Source of the DNA: Exophiala sp. HKRS030
Taxonomy: Eukaryota; Ascomycota; Eurotiomycetes; Chaetothyriales; Herpotrichiellaceae
Assembly: GCA_023897205.1 (NCBI GenBank)
Contig: JAHWDD010000007.1
Location: forward strand, 3,906,001-3,970,000
Length of the DNA stretch: 64,000 nt
Direction: 5' to 3'
Below the pieces are notes generated by a model. The model did not search any database, was not told the origin of the DNA, and worked only from the letters and a program-made list of their open reading frames with translations. Positions 46,201 through 56,869 of the stretch are shown here, in pieces; within the stretch, counting starts at the first letter, position 1; every line of letters starts with the position of its first letter. The position numbers and the translations under genes were made by a program.

Positions 46201-49200
46201 AGTTCAACATGACCTGACATGCTACAGAACAACAAGACTTTTGCTTCTCAAGCAGGACAAAATAATATTCACACTTTTGTATCTCATGATATGTCCGCTA
46301 GAACCGGCAACCAGGTGCTCAACACCTGCATGGATCTGAATAGTTGGGCTGAAGCCCGAATGCCAGGAGCTGGCTGCCGACTTTTCTTGTTGGGTCTTAG
46401 CGACATCTGCAACCTACTTCGCTTCGAGATCATGGCTGCCGATCATCTACACACAATTCTCCGGATCCAACTAGGCACTTGGGGAGAAACTAGGTACCAG
46501 GTACAGGGCACTGAACACAGACACTCGGGTGAGACTGGTGAGATACAAACTAAGTACATTGCATCTAGTTGTCACACAGGCCGATGTACGTACTAGGTAC
46601 CGCACCGGTCAACCTTGACTGGCCATGCTTCGAAGCGAACCACATAACCTGGAGCATTTTAATGCACCAACTTTTGGATATTTCCGAAGATTGTAAAACC
46701 AGAAATCTACCGTAATTGGTGGGTACTCTTCGGGTCTAATGCTAGGCAAATGACCAGGTGCTGGGAATGTGGATGGAATGTCAAATACGACAACTCCCTT
46801 TAGGCTCTCGTAAGTCCAAATTGCAACCATTATCACAACCAGAGTGGCAGCCATCTTCAGCCTCACAATCAAGTTCCAAGAGATCCTCACTTGCTTCTGC
46901 TATTGGAAAGTCTCTCACTCGAGCGAGCCACATCGTCCCATCATGGCTCCGTATATGTCACAGTCTCACAGACCTGCAGACTCACGTTTACTTCGCCGCC
47001 ATTCCTCTCTCGGCAAGGGTCCAGCCACTGACTTCATCTTTCTGGGATAGACTCAATGACCCTGAGTACGAAGTAGGCAATTGAGTTTCTCCAGATCCTT
47101 GAGCCTATTGGTGACAGCAGCCTCCCATCGGCGGCATGCCTCGATCCGGCGAAGCCTGAAACTCAAGCTGAACACAACAGAACCTGACCGCATCAAATTG
47201 AAAGCCTCAAATTTACGACGAGGCGTCACCAAGGTGCCATGCTCTTCCATCTTTGTCATTTCTCCAAACCCCCAATCCAATTTTCTTGTCAAGATTTCAC
47301 CAACCAAGTGATCGTCCCTAAGGTCGTATTTGCTATTGGCAAAGATATCCAAACATCCAAGCCTGAAAGATCTTGGATAGGAAAGATCTGCATTGTGGCT
47401 CGCTTGTCTCGCATGGCTAACATGGAACAAGCCACGTTTTGCTGGGATATCAATGTCAATCCACACGTGGACGTAGACAATGAAAAAATCAGTATTCCTT
47501 ACATGATTTTTACACACAGTTTTCGGTTCCGACAAGATCTAGACATGATTGCATCCGCGTCGATGTGATCGGCACGGCATTTTCGAGGGCAAACTTTGTT
47601 GCTGCTGAGCTGGTCGTGATCGTCGTCGTCGATCTTGAAGTCTCTTCGAGATTGGACTGTGAACAAGGTGAGTCAAATATTGGAGTGCGGTCGGGAGGTA
47701 GGTGTGGCATGGAGGTGTGGCAGACCAATTTGTGTCAACGGAGACCACTTCCGCTGAATGGATGTCGGTGTGAGACTTTGAAACGTCGTGGCTTTTACAT
47801 CCAACCACCCACCACGACGACTAGTCGTTCGCAGATCCAATTCAAAGGGTAGCATGGAGCGGCGTTGGTTGACTGACCGCTCGATTACTCGGTTCCCGGG
47901 AGAGGCTTCTTGTTCATGTGATGCAAACTTCGTACATTGCATACACCGTCCCAAGCCCCGTTTGCAACCCATCTCCATTCAGGGGGACTTGTTGATCGAC
48001 CTGTTTTGACCTCAACGAGACCAACGGATGGGATGTCAAAGCTGCCGACCTTCTTGACATCAACTTTGTGATCTTGGAGTCATAGGACCTTTGCAAAAAC
48101 AAGGGCGCAGAGTCTGGTGTCCCGGGTCCTGTTGTCGAGGTCATCGACGCCGTCACCTCCGGGTTCACCAGGTCGAAAGGTGTAAGAATCACTGCAGACA
48201 AAGACATCTACTTTTCCGTCCCACAGGTTGTCCTCTATGACACTACACAGAATACTGTACCAAGTATGTTCCATACCCAACACAACGAGCTTTCCCATCT
48301 ACCCTCACGAGCACTTCACGTTGTGAGACACAAGTGAAAGAATTACCTTGTACGTTTTCAGCTGTATCTGGCAAAGTCATGAACCTTTCATATCCCAACT
48401 AAAGGACCCTCCATTGCCTCTGCAGATCCCCTTTCATGCGTTCCATCCCTACCTAGATCTCAACTCAGAATGCTCAAGTCCCAGGCATGCACTACGCCAT
48501 CTACCTCTTATAACCTGGGCGGTCGAGCGCTGACGCAGAGAACACTGGTGACAACACGAAGCATCTAGTGCTAGCACAAGTGTATGCTCTTCCTTAGATA
48601 TTCCAACAAGCTGCACACCTATCTCTCTATCGCTTTCACTTCCCCTTTCCCTTCCCCTGCCCTGCATCTCTTTATCCCTTCTTCCTTCTCATCCGCTCAA
48701 TCCCTGTGTTCTCCCACATCTGAAACTCTCCACGACTTGACTTTTGATGTCATTGAAACCAGCTGCGTGCGCTCAAGCCCGTTTCCCCCTCCCAACGGCG
48801 GAAGTGTCACGACCGGACGCCCCTCGCCACGCAGGCAGAATGATCGACGTTTAGCATGGCTATGCGTAGCAGGCATTTCCATCGGCAACATCGCAGGGAG
48901 ATGTGGCATCTCGAACGATCGCCTCCAGGTCAAAAACCTTAGGGGTGATGGTGGCGGCGACACCCATCAGAACGTTGTAAATTAGGGCGGACCAGGTCAG
49001 GTCAGTTAAGGGTAGAGCAGACCAAGACCAGACCTTCTATCTCATTGATGCCTCTCGCTTGCACCGACACTCAACCCTCATCTGTCCCCGGTTCCTCGAC
49101 AGACGAATTCGTCGTATACCTCTTCCCGTCTCCTTCCTGCGACATATTCCGAGAAGGGTACGACAACTAGTCCGTTCCACGTGGGATAGACCGTCCAGTG

Positions 49201-49203
49201 TTC

Positions 49204-49227
49204 GTTGTTGTTGATGATGATGATGAT
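49204..49227. repeat. (GTT)3(GAT)5 microsatellite
   Basis: A simple trinucleotide repeat in non-coding DNA. Confidence 0.85.
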
Positions 49228-49405
49228 AAAATGACAGCACCATTCTTAAAGCCCCCAGGTGCGCGAAGCCTTGAAAGCAGAATAGCCCTTCCAGTACAAA
49301 CTCTACAGGCTTTGGGTGAGTTGCGTGGTCCGTGAACACGGGGGGTCTCATAGGTGCCGAAATGTGCTTGACGATACAAGTGGAGTGTACCTGTGGCTTT
49401 GGGAG

Positions 49406-49470
49406 TATATAGGAATATACATACAAATGTATACGTGTATACGTGTATATGTAAATATGTAGATTTATAA
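49406..49470. repeat. TA/TG-rich low-complexity patch
   Basis: Alternating purine-pyrimidine words (GTATACGTGTATACGTGTAT) repeated, partly self-complementary. It could form a cruciform or be a simple repeat. Confidence 0.7.
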
Positions 49471-50331
49471 TGCACATTTCCCGACTCCTCCACCGCTCTG
49501 GTGAGCATCCACCCACGAGTCCACGACGCATGTCGCCATGACCAATCCGCGTGATGGCACCTCTGCGCTCTTGAGTGAAGACGCATGATTCTGTGGTGTC
49601 CATCTCTCGCTCGTCTCTCTCTAAGTGCGTCACAACCGGGGTGGAGAGCCCATGAACCGCGGATCCAGTCCCAGCCCCATTCACATTGGCTGTGGTTTCC
49701 CAAGCTGCCGTGCTGCAGGGAATAGGCATCTGGAGGCTGGCTGTTCCAACGTCGTTGAGGTTGTCATTTGTGCGGAGTGAATATACGTTTGATCCATTCA
49801 TTACGGCGAGGCCATTGTGCAGAATTATCCACTAATTAAACTGGTCAAAATTTCTCTACTAGTGCTGGTATATAAGGTATTTTGTATTAGCTATTATATA
49901 ATATTATGGTGATGGCGGAAAGAGATTACAAATGCTAGGTCATGTAGATCAATGTATAATTACATGGTATGTCAAGGTAGATGGAAAAAGATAGATTCGC
50001 CTGACTGCACAGGGTTGGTACCTTGGTCACTAGGTGTGCTGGGGTTTAATATTATTGGTACAGGGCTGTATCGCCGTACATTGGCTTGCATGTTTCATTG
50101 ATGGATTATGGTGAAAATCCATTTCGAGGTTCGTTTTTGATTCTGGATTTGGTCTGGAGATTTCGTCGTGATCCGTATATTACCGACAGAGTGTCATGCC
50201 TGTCGTTAGTGGAAGGGGTGGATGGCCTTGATTGATGATGGGGAAATGTATCATTCTGGTTATACCCACTTCTTGGAACATATGCCCGGTGTGAGTGGTA
50301 CGGTGTAGGAGCAAATCAAGAAGCAAATCGA

Positions 50332-53149
50332 TCATTGTTTCTTCAAGTGCATTTTCCACTCGGCACGTGCAATTCTCATTAAGAGATCTGGGTCTTGAAT
50401 GGGAACCCATGACGTGAGGACCTTCATTCCGTTCTCAAAGTCGGATGATAATAGGATGTCACGCATACCATCGATGAGAGCGGCGGAGGTGGCGTGCAGA
50501 ACGTCAAGGGTTGTGCCGAACTTGTATAGCTCCTCTGGGTCCTTGGAGTTGTTTGGCTTTGGTGGTGACAGGGATGTGGCAGGTGTTTGCGAAGTGTCAT
50601 CACCTAGCAGCATGAAAACGTCCCAGACGCGAAGTTGAGCGGGGAATGGGATGGTGTAGTTGAACAATGTCAGATACCATCGGGTGCCGTAAGCAGTTGG
50701 GGTGATGTTGAGGTCGTCCTGAGCAGTTCATTGTTAGTCAATGTCCATGTCGCTGAAACGTAGGGGAGATTGCTGATGAGAATGGATGTCTCGGCCATGA
50801 GAAGAGATCCTGCTTTGGACAGGTCTGGATAGCCTCCCGGCCGAGATGAGATCCCACTGACGGTCCGAGAAGGTCGGCCCTCCTTTCTAGCAACAGGAGA
50901 AAATCCTTGACAGGAAGAAAAAGAAAGATGACTTACCAACTTCTTTCCAACTTCCCCCTTTCCCAGCCAGAGTGTCTCAAAGTCGTTCAAAGCACTCATC
51001 AAGCCACCAAAGCCGTGCTTGTACAGTTCTTCCAAGCCTCGTAATTCCCACATCCTTACTAGCATTACAAAGGTCATTTCTTCATCGTAATATGCCAATA
51101 ACGTGACAGCCAAAGCAGCCATGCCTTGGACATAACCGGTTTCTGCAAAGTGTAACGACATTGCGTGCAAAACTCTGAAAAGTAAACGTTGACCCCTCGA
51201 TACCGCCGTCGGAACATAATATGTGAACTGATGGTGCGAGGGACGTCAATGTCAATCTGGACATCATCGGGGGATGCTTGAGATTGATAGTTGTGAAATG
51301 CTTCGATGAGCACAGAATCCGAAAGTGAATCTTTCCGTTTAGATGCCGAAGTGCTGAGGAAACTATGCCATACAGTGGCTCTCCATTTATCCGGAACGCC
51401 CTTCCAAGTCCGTTCGATGACCTTTGGTGATGTGGTATCGAATGTAAATCCATTGTTGGCACCGCTCCCACCTCCAACAATGGGCTTTCCTGTTTTGGGA
51501 TCGGTCTTCCTGGGAAGTGGACGGGCCATCCTCCGCCACTTCTCTTCGCGTTCTATCTCTTTCCGCTTCGCTCTGGCGTCATCGACATGAACGTGGCCAT
51601 CTTCAATAATTGATTGGGCAGAATCTGGGAGGGTAAGCATGTCTCCGGCACTTTCCATCAGTCGCCTGTTCTTCAAGCCAGGTAAAGGGATCCTGGAGGA
51701 AGTGCTTCGTCGACCTTGCGGCGCTCGAGAGGATGCACTTTGTGAGCTGACGGGACGCGGAGGGGTCTTGTCAGCGTTACTCGTGCTGTGTCTACTGTAG
51801 CCTGACTTGACCGAGCCATGGGCACTGCTCGGTGCACGGCGTAAGGTATTCTTCCTCCTGGGGTTTCCGATGCGAGTTGTAAGCTCGTAGAGACACGAGT
51901 GAGCTTTTGTGGTTTGGTGCCATCGGCTCCATCGAGAGCACTCGTCGGCGCTCTTGTCAGGATGAATCCATACCGGTCGACATCGGCATTCTCCACATCT
52001 TTCCAATCTTCTAATCCTCCGGCTAATTCTAGTTCTTCGCGGTCATAAGGGATCGAGAGCCCAGATCCGGATGGGGCCACACTTGGCTGGAGTGAATTGC
52101 GGTTGTCTTCGGTTATGTCCGTAGTAGAGGTAGCTCGTGATAGAGACGGTATACTTGCACTGTGGCTGTCAGTGACTAGAGTGGCTTGCCATCGCGCGCC
52201 CATTTGAGCGGCCAGATTGGTGTTGGAATGCGTTGGCACTTGTTCATCGGTGCCGGCAGCGTAGAAGGCTCGAACTTTCTCGGACAAGATCTCTTCGTCG
52301 GTTGTGAGGGGTCTGGCGGGGGTTTTCTCATAATTCGAGTGAGCAGTCCTGGGTGGTTTTGAGGCAATAGAGACAGAGGTAGTCCGCATACTTGAATCCG
52401 GTGTAGGTTCGACAATGCGATCCGGGGATCATCCATAATGGGTGCAAGCACGGGTGAGGATTTTTTGTTGGAGTAGTTCAGCCTCTTTCCATCTATCAGC
52501 ATGCTTCCTCGATTCGAGAACTGAAAGGTGTTGGCGGACAAGTCTTCTGCGAAACCTCCAGTGGGAATATTGATGTCCAACGAAAGTCCTTGTAAATCGG
52601 AGAAGAAATCAATCTCCGCACGATGGTCCTTCTCTTGTATATTTTGGCCTGGGAGAGCTGCGCCGGATGTTGATGGTCTTGGGTGGGGGCCAACCATGAC
52701 TTGTGGTCCAAGTCAAGCTGTGAGGGCTCGTTGACACGAATGTGAGGGATGCTGGGCCCGGTAGAGGCCAGGTTATTTGCAGTGGTATGGGATTTCCGGG
52801 ACGAATCTGAAGTCGCAATGTAAGATTGAAGCCGCGGCTGTTCTCCATTGCGTGGCGACGCGTTGGAATGATAGAGCCTATTGGAGGCAGAAGAGGTGGA
52901 AGTGGACGCGGGTTCCCCTGTAACGTTTAATGTGCCATTGGAGTTGGGCGTGTCACGGTCAGGGATACCTGGTGCGGTTCTTGATCGCGCGGAGTGGCTG
53001 GAATTGAGAGGGAGGGGTGAGCGTGTCGAGGTTGACGTCGATGTCGATGTCGATATCGGTGCTGCTCTGACTTGTTCATTCAGATCTTTGTGACGAGGTT
53101 GACGGGCAGGTTCAACAGGAGTCTGGAACGAGTCGGGCAAAGTGACCAT
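50332..53149 (-). CDS. TBC-domain Rab GTPase-activating protein (four apparent frameshifts, one intron)
   Basis: Five minus-strand frames join into one protein of about 867 aa. The N-terminal 500 residues are Ser/Thr/Pro-rich, with the repeat ISTSTSTSTST near residues 30-42 and patches such as DRYGFILTRAP. The C-terminal TBC domain has GVPDKWRATVW, the arginine-finger motif IDVPRT (from IxxDxxR) and the glutamine-finger motif YVQGM, then YGTRWYLTLFNYTIPFP and RVWDVFMLLGD. TBC proteins switch off Rab GTPases and control vesicle traffic. One extra base is needed at each of C4 51193-51196, G4 51860-51863, G4 52424-52427 and G5 52685-52689 (plus strand). A 218-bp intron (50719-50936, GTAAGT..GCTCAG, phase 0) joins GEVGKKL to DDLNITPTAYGTRW. 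I start at MVTLPDSF (53149); an ATG at 53173 is the alternative. Confidence 0.9.
50719..50936 (-). other. Intron in the TBC gene
   Basis: 218 bp, GTAAGT..GCTCAG, phase 0, removing sequence with no TBC similarity. It is longer than the other introns here. Confidence 0.75.
51193..51196 (-). other. Frameshift site in the TBC gene (coding G4)
   Basis: One extra G restores RRYRGGQRLLFRVLHAMS, a highly conserved TBC segment. This is the best-supported break of the twelve. Confidence 0.85.
51860..51863 (-). other. Frameshift site in the TBC gene (coding C4)
   Basis: One extra C joins LASETP to RRKNTLRRAPSSA. Confidence 0.7.
52424..52427 (-). other. Frameshift site in the TBC gene (coding C4)
   Basis: One extra C joins APIMDDP to PDRIVEPTPDSSM. 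Confidence 0.7.
52685..52689 (-). other. Frameshift site in the TBC gene (coding C5)
   Basis: One extra C joins KSWLAP to HPRPSTSGAALPG. Confidence 0.7.
53023..53064 (-). repeat. ACATCG-type hexamer repeat encoding (Ser-Thr)n
   Basis: An imperfect six-base repeat in the TBC coding region, translated as alternating Ser and Thr. Confidence 0.75.
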
Positions 53150-53443
53150 GGTCCTCAGACGTCTCTGCAACAATGATGCTGCTTAGGCTGCGTGAAGCCC
53201 AAGTGTGCCTGGTAACTAGTCGCCCGTAGCCTGTAGTTTGTAGCCTGTAGCCTGTCCTCGGTCGGTGATGTTTCGCCGCCAACATTGGCTAAGTGACCAG
53301 TGCTAAAGCAAAAGGGTGGCCAGTGGTGCGGGATGATGCGAATCGAGGGAGAAGAAACATGGGTTTGATTGGGGCCGATGGAGTCGTTGGGCGCAGGGAG
53401 GATCAAAGATTCCCAAAGTCCCCGGAGTCAGTCAATCTCAAGC

Positions 53444-53459
53444 CACACACACACACACA
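53444..53459. repeat. (CA)8 dinucleotide microsatellite
   Basis: A perfect CA repeat in the TBC promoter region. Confidence 0.9.
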
Positions 53460-53630
53460 TGGAATTGCAAAGTTGCAAGTTGAAACTCTGTTCAAACATC
53501 AGAGGCTTTGAAGTAAGTGATTATGGAGGACATAGGAAAATAAATTGTTCGCTTCGACTTCTAGAATGTCTTCAACCCCTTTGGCAATATGTTTCTTGTT
53601 CCTTGTCCCCTTTGTTTGTCTAGCTAGACC

Positions 53631-53657
53631 CATCCTGATCCATCCTGACCCATCCGT
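53631..53657. repeat. Short tandem of a 10-bp unit CATCCTGAYC
   Basis: Two full units (CATCCTGATC, CATCCTGACC) and a diverged third (CATCCGTCC). Confidence 0.7.
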
Positions 53658-54103
53658 CCAAGTCCATCCGTGCCTACTCCCAAGTATGATCTAGCTCATC
53701 TTTGTATTGGGACTGGATGGCAGAAAGGGGATCATCAACGTCATGCTAGTCTTTCTGTCCGTTCAAGCGAAGTTGGGATGACCTCGACCAGCCCTTCTTT
53801 GGCATGGCACCCGAAATTCCCATTCTCAACTGCATGAATTCCGGCCCCAGGGCTGACGTTGCTGTCGATCGCGTGAACGCTTAACATGGTAGCGCAAGCT
53901 AGGAACCTCATCCGGGAGATCATTACAGCCTAACGCCCATCTAACTAATGACGCTTCTTTCTAGAAAAGTCTTTCCGAGACAGGGCACGACAGGGAACGT
54001 GCAACAGTGCAGGCCACTCAACGTTCGTCTTTTGCGTTCGTGTCAGTGTCAACCAACACGACAGCACTGTCCATCGATCGTATGGCTATCCCCCATGTCC
54101 TTG

Positions 54104-54658
54104 TCAGAGATCACCAGAAGACCACAGATGTAGACGAAACCTGACCATCCTCGTTCGCTGGTGTGTAGCTATCATGACTCGACATGGCGCAATACGCCTG
54201 TCTTTGCCACGAGGACGCAGGATCCGAGTCGGTACACACCGGGCCATGTTGCAGCTAGCGAGGATAAAAGCCAGGATGGAAGTTGTGCACACCTCCGCCC
54301 AAGGTTCAAAGCATAGTCTTACCATTGCCTGAGATTTTGGTTGGTCCACGGCCGAGATAACGGCCCGGTCGAACAAACTCCGGAGTATCTGCCATGTATT
54401 TGCCATTTCTGAGAATCTCAAGCCCTTCATATCATCTATCAACCCCGTTGTCAGCCACGACTCCCGGATGTAGTCACGTGGTGAAGTAGACACAAGGTTG
54501 AGCAACTCCTGCAGTCTTGAGTAGTCAAGGATGCCAGTAGTATCCTTACGAAGGACGCGAAGATCGTAGAATGTGAAACATAGGTGTTGAGCAGCATCTG
54601 AAGGTGGTATTACCAAGTATATCGTTAGCACGTCGAGGATTGAACTCGAGATAATCAT
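54104..54658 (-). CDS. Weak candidate: hypothetical helical protein ORF
   Basis: A 184-codon frame. The first 115 residues look like a folded helical protein (AAQHLCFTFYDLRVLRKDTT, RLQELLNLVSTSPRDYIRES, MANTWQILRSLFDRAV). After ..SQAM a GTAAGA donor is possible and the rest reads like intron. There is no upstream exon or domain that I can recognise. It could be one exon of an unrecognised gene or a relic. Confidence 0.3.
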   Translation of the reverse strand: MIISSSILDVLTIYLVIPPSDAAQHLCFTFYDLRVLRKDTTGILDYSRLQELLNLVSTSPRDYIRESWLTTGLIDDMKGLRFSEMANTWQILRSLFDRAVISAVDQPKSQAMVRLCFEPWAEVCTTSILAFILASCNMARCVPTRILRPRGKDRRIAPCRVMIATHQRTRMVRFRLHLWSSGDL

Positions 54659-55048
54659 CGAATGATCAACACCACCACTTTACCAGGAAACAGCTTCGGA
54701 ACACGTTGAACTCATGGGAGTGTCGCGGAAACCAATTCTTGCTAGAAATTTACAGACTGAGTAGGGGAATCTCTCTTACCGTGACGATGTGGTAGACTCA
54801 TTAGGAACAATAACAAAGTATGCCTTTGGCAACGGGCAGAATTTCTATGTTCGCGTCTAAATGTGCAATAGTCCACTGTATCTATTGCGTATCATGCTCC
54901 CTGCTCCGTAGAACTTCCTTTGCTTATCGATAAGGAATTTTTACCAATTGCGATTTTCTTCCTGTTGAAGTCGGTGGCACGCTCAAGGCCATCTTTTTAA
55001 TAGCCTACACTTCTCATACATCTGCGGCTGCCGCTACTCGACTTCAAC

Positions 55049-56242
55049 ATGGCTGTAGATAGTACTACTGCCGGCCTAATCCAGACTCTGACCGCCGCCC
55101 TGGAATCTACCACATCCGCACTTCCCGACGAGAATGAATTAATTCACCCCGAAGGAATATCTCTTTTCGACGTCAAGAACGACTTGCTCCTCTCCTACCT
55201 CCAAAACCTCGCTTTTCTCATTATTCTTCGCTTGCGTCGTTCCAACGAAGACCTTTCTTCCTCCGAAACCATCAGTCAAGTCATCAACAAGCTGGTCCAG
55301 CAGCGAGTTTATCTAGAACGAGGCGTGCGTCCACTACAAGGGAAATTAAAATATCAGGTCGACAAGGTCGTCAGAGCTGCAGAAGAAGCCGACCGCCGTG
55401 CAGCGCAGAAGGATGCCGGCATCGAGAAGCCTATCAGTCATGCCCAACAAGAAGATGGAGACGACGACTCAGAAGAAGACAATTCAGATTCCGACACATC
55501 AATACCCAAAACCCAACGATTACACAAGCTGCCACCTCAGTCAACTGACGACTCCGCCCACGGTCCTCGTCCAGGCTCCCTCCGCGTCTCCGAGACAGCG
55601 TCCAAATCCAACCAACAGTCCCGCAACTCCAACCCATCGGCGGCCACCACCACCACCAATACTGGAACCTACAAACCACCACGCAACAACCCCACACTGA
55701 TGCCCGAGGACCGACCGAACCGAGAACATGACCACATGGCACGCAAACGGCGCTCGAAACTCCTCGACGAGTACATCGACGAAGAACTCTCGACCGCACC
55801 ACAATCACAGCCCTCCATCGGCGCCGGCGGCACCATCACGCAACAAGGCCGTGGCGCGATGACGAACCGCGAACGCGAACGCGAGCGCGAGCGCACCGAG
55901 TACGAAGAACGCAATTTCACTCGTCTGCCCGCCATGACGAAAGCGGACCGGAAAAAGGAGAAGATCCGCGCCATGCACGACAAGCGCGACTTGTTCGGCG
56001 GCGAGGACTGGACCGGGCTAGGCGGGCTGGGTGATCGGATCAATCGCACTGTCACGGGAAAGGGCAGAGGTGGCGGTGGTGACGGGCCGAGTGTCTTCGA
56101 GAGGAGAGACAAGAGGAGGCGAGACACTGTCGATGGACCGAGAGGTGATGGCGCCGCGGGTCCGGGGATTGGAGAGGCGTTTGAGAAGAGGAGGAAGATC
56201 TTGCAGGGCAGAGCAGAGAAGAAGGGAAGACGAAGAGGCTGA
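55049..56242 (+). CDS. lcp5: Lcp5/neuroguidin (Sas10/Utp3/C1D-family) ribosome biogenesis protein
   Basis: A 397-aa intronless protein. The N-terminal 120 residues form the Sas10/Utp3/C1D domain (GISLFDVKNDLLLSYLQNLA, then VQQRVYLERGVRPLQGKLKY). Asp/Glu-rich and Ser/Thr-rich linkers follow, then PEDRPNREHDHMARKRRSKLL and a basic C-terminus with RERERERERTEYEERNFTRLP and DKRDLFGGEDWTGLGGLGDRI, typical of Lcp5/neuroguidin. In yeast Lcp5 is an essential U3/SSU-processome factor for 18S rRNA maturation in the nucleolus. The Arg-Glu repeat is a GC-rich hexamer repeat at 55868-55896. It is divergent from the TBC gene and convergent with GPI8. Confidence 0.93.
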   Translation: MAVDSTTAGLIQTLTAALESTTSALPDENELIHPEGISLFDVKNDLLLSYLQNLAFLIILRLRRSNEDLSSSETISQVINKLVQQRVYLERGVRPLQGKLKYQVDKVVRAAEEADRRAAQKDAGIEKPISHAQQEDGDDDSEEDNSDSDTSIPKTQRLHKLPPQSTDDSAHGPRPGSLRVSETASKSNQQSRNSNPSAATTTTNTGTYKPPRNNPTLMPEDRPNREHDHMARKRRSKLLDEYIDEELSTAPQSQPSIGAGGTITQQGRGAMTNRERERERERTEYEERNFTRLPAMTKADRKKEKIRAMHDKRDLFGGEDWTGLGGLGDRINRTVTGKGRGGGGDGPSVFERRDKRRRDTVDGPRGDGAAGPGIGEAFEKRRKILQGRAEKKGRRRG

Positions 56243-56869
56243 GGAATCAGAGAGGGTTCAGATGTTCCCTGATGTAGGGCTTGTTCGTTGTACAGAAGTC
56301 TAGAAATACACTTTGTGGACTCTATGTATCCAAATCTACCCAAGTCTCTGCCTCAATTGACACGGGAAATTCTACGATTTATTGTACTCTGTCATGCCTC
56401 GGACTGTGTGTTGAGTATCGGAGGCGCAGAGAGACGGAAGCGAGTTTTGCACTTTCACACTCGTCTCCGTGGCGCTGGTCAGGGAACAATAACGCTATTC
56501 CCTGTGGATCATGCGGTATCGCCGTAGGCTTGCGGGCTCATTGCTACGGTGTGCCATGGTTTTGGGTTATAAATCCATGCAGATTGCATGTCAGATGTTG
56601 TAGCATCAATCTCAAGTTGCATTGGACTGCACCTTGCTTGCGTCCTTTGTCACCAAGAGCCTTCTTGAGTAATTTGCTTGGGACTCTCGCTCCGTAGATT
56701 AGGGACTGCTGGCTCTGATACTTCTTGAGGATGAAGAATAGATGCTATGTCCCTAAAGCGAAACCCTGCGTCCTGCAGTTTGATTGAGCCGCATTTCATA
56801 ATTCATGAATTAGACATAGACTGGTCGACATGCTGGCGAAATCAGCAGCTGACACAGGGAAATACCTGC
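56243..56869. other. Tail-to-tail spacer between Lcp5 and GPI8
   Basis: About 630 bases. Frames at 56281-56697 have no domain. Presumably 3' UTRs. Confidence 0.5.

Larger units (their letters stand above)
40269..50331. other. 10-kb gene desert upstream of the Gln-rich gene
   Basis: No confident protein gene in about 10 kb. Frames of 100-254 codons exist (43542-43919 minus, 44348-44668 minus, 46219-46596 plus, 46609-46890 minus with a hydrophobic N-terminus, 47053-47535 minus, 48584-48985 plus, 49037-49801 minus), but none has a domain, consistent splice partners or neighbours. Contents seen are one TACGGAGTA (42506-42514), a GTT/GAT microsatellite and a TA/TG-rich patch near 49.2-49.5 kb. 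It may hold a very long 5' leader and regulatory region for the Gln-rich gene, non-coding RNAs, or decayed DNA. Confidence 0.5.
53150..55048. other. Divergent intergenic region between TBC and Lcp5 genes
   Basis: About 1.9 kb. It contains a GTAGCCT repeat at 53226-53253, (CA)8 at 53444-53459, a 10-bp tandem at 53631-53657, and one weak minus-strand frame (54104-54658, listed separately). Confidence 0.5.

Noticed and set aside
46609..47535. Two minus-strand frames that might be exons of one gene
   Set aside because: The junction between them contains stops in every frame I tried, and no domain is recognisable. Hydrophobic N-terminal residues alone are not enough.
49037..49801. 254-codon minus-strand frame
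   Set aside because: It runs through a trinucleotide microsatellite and a TA/TG repeat (translated as HHHH and IYIYTYTR), has no domain, and overlaps another frame of similar quality.
10406..52689. Programmed -1 ribosomal frameshifting or C-insertion RNA editing as the cause of the breaks
   Set aside because: No slippery heptamer-plus-pseudoknot logic is visible, intact runs of the same type exist, and the sites do not share a context beyond being C/G runs. Sequence error is simpler; kept as a finding for testing.
55434..56343. Long minus-strand frames opposite Lcp5
   Set aside because: Shadow frames caused by GC-rich, low-complexity Lcp5 coding sequence.
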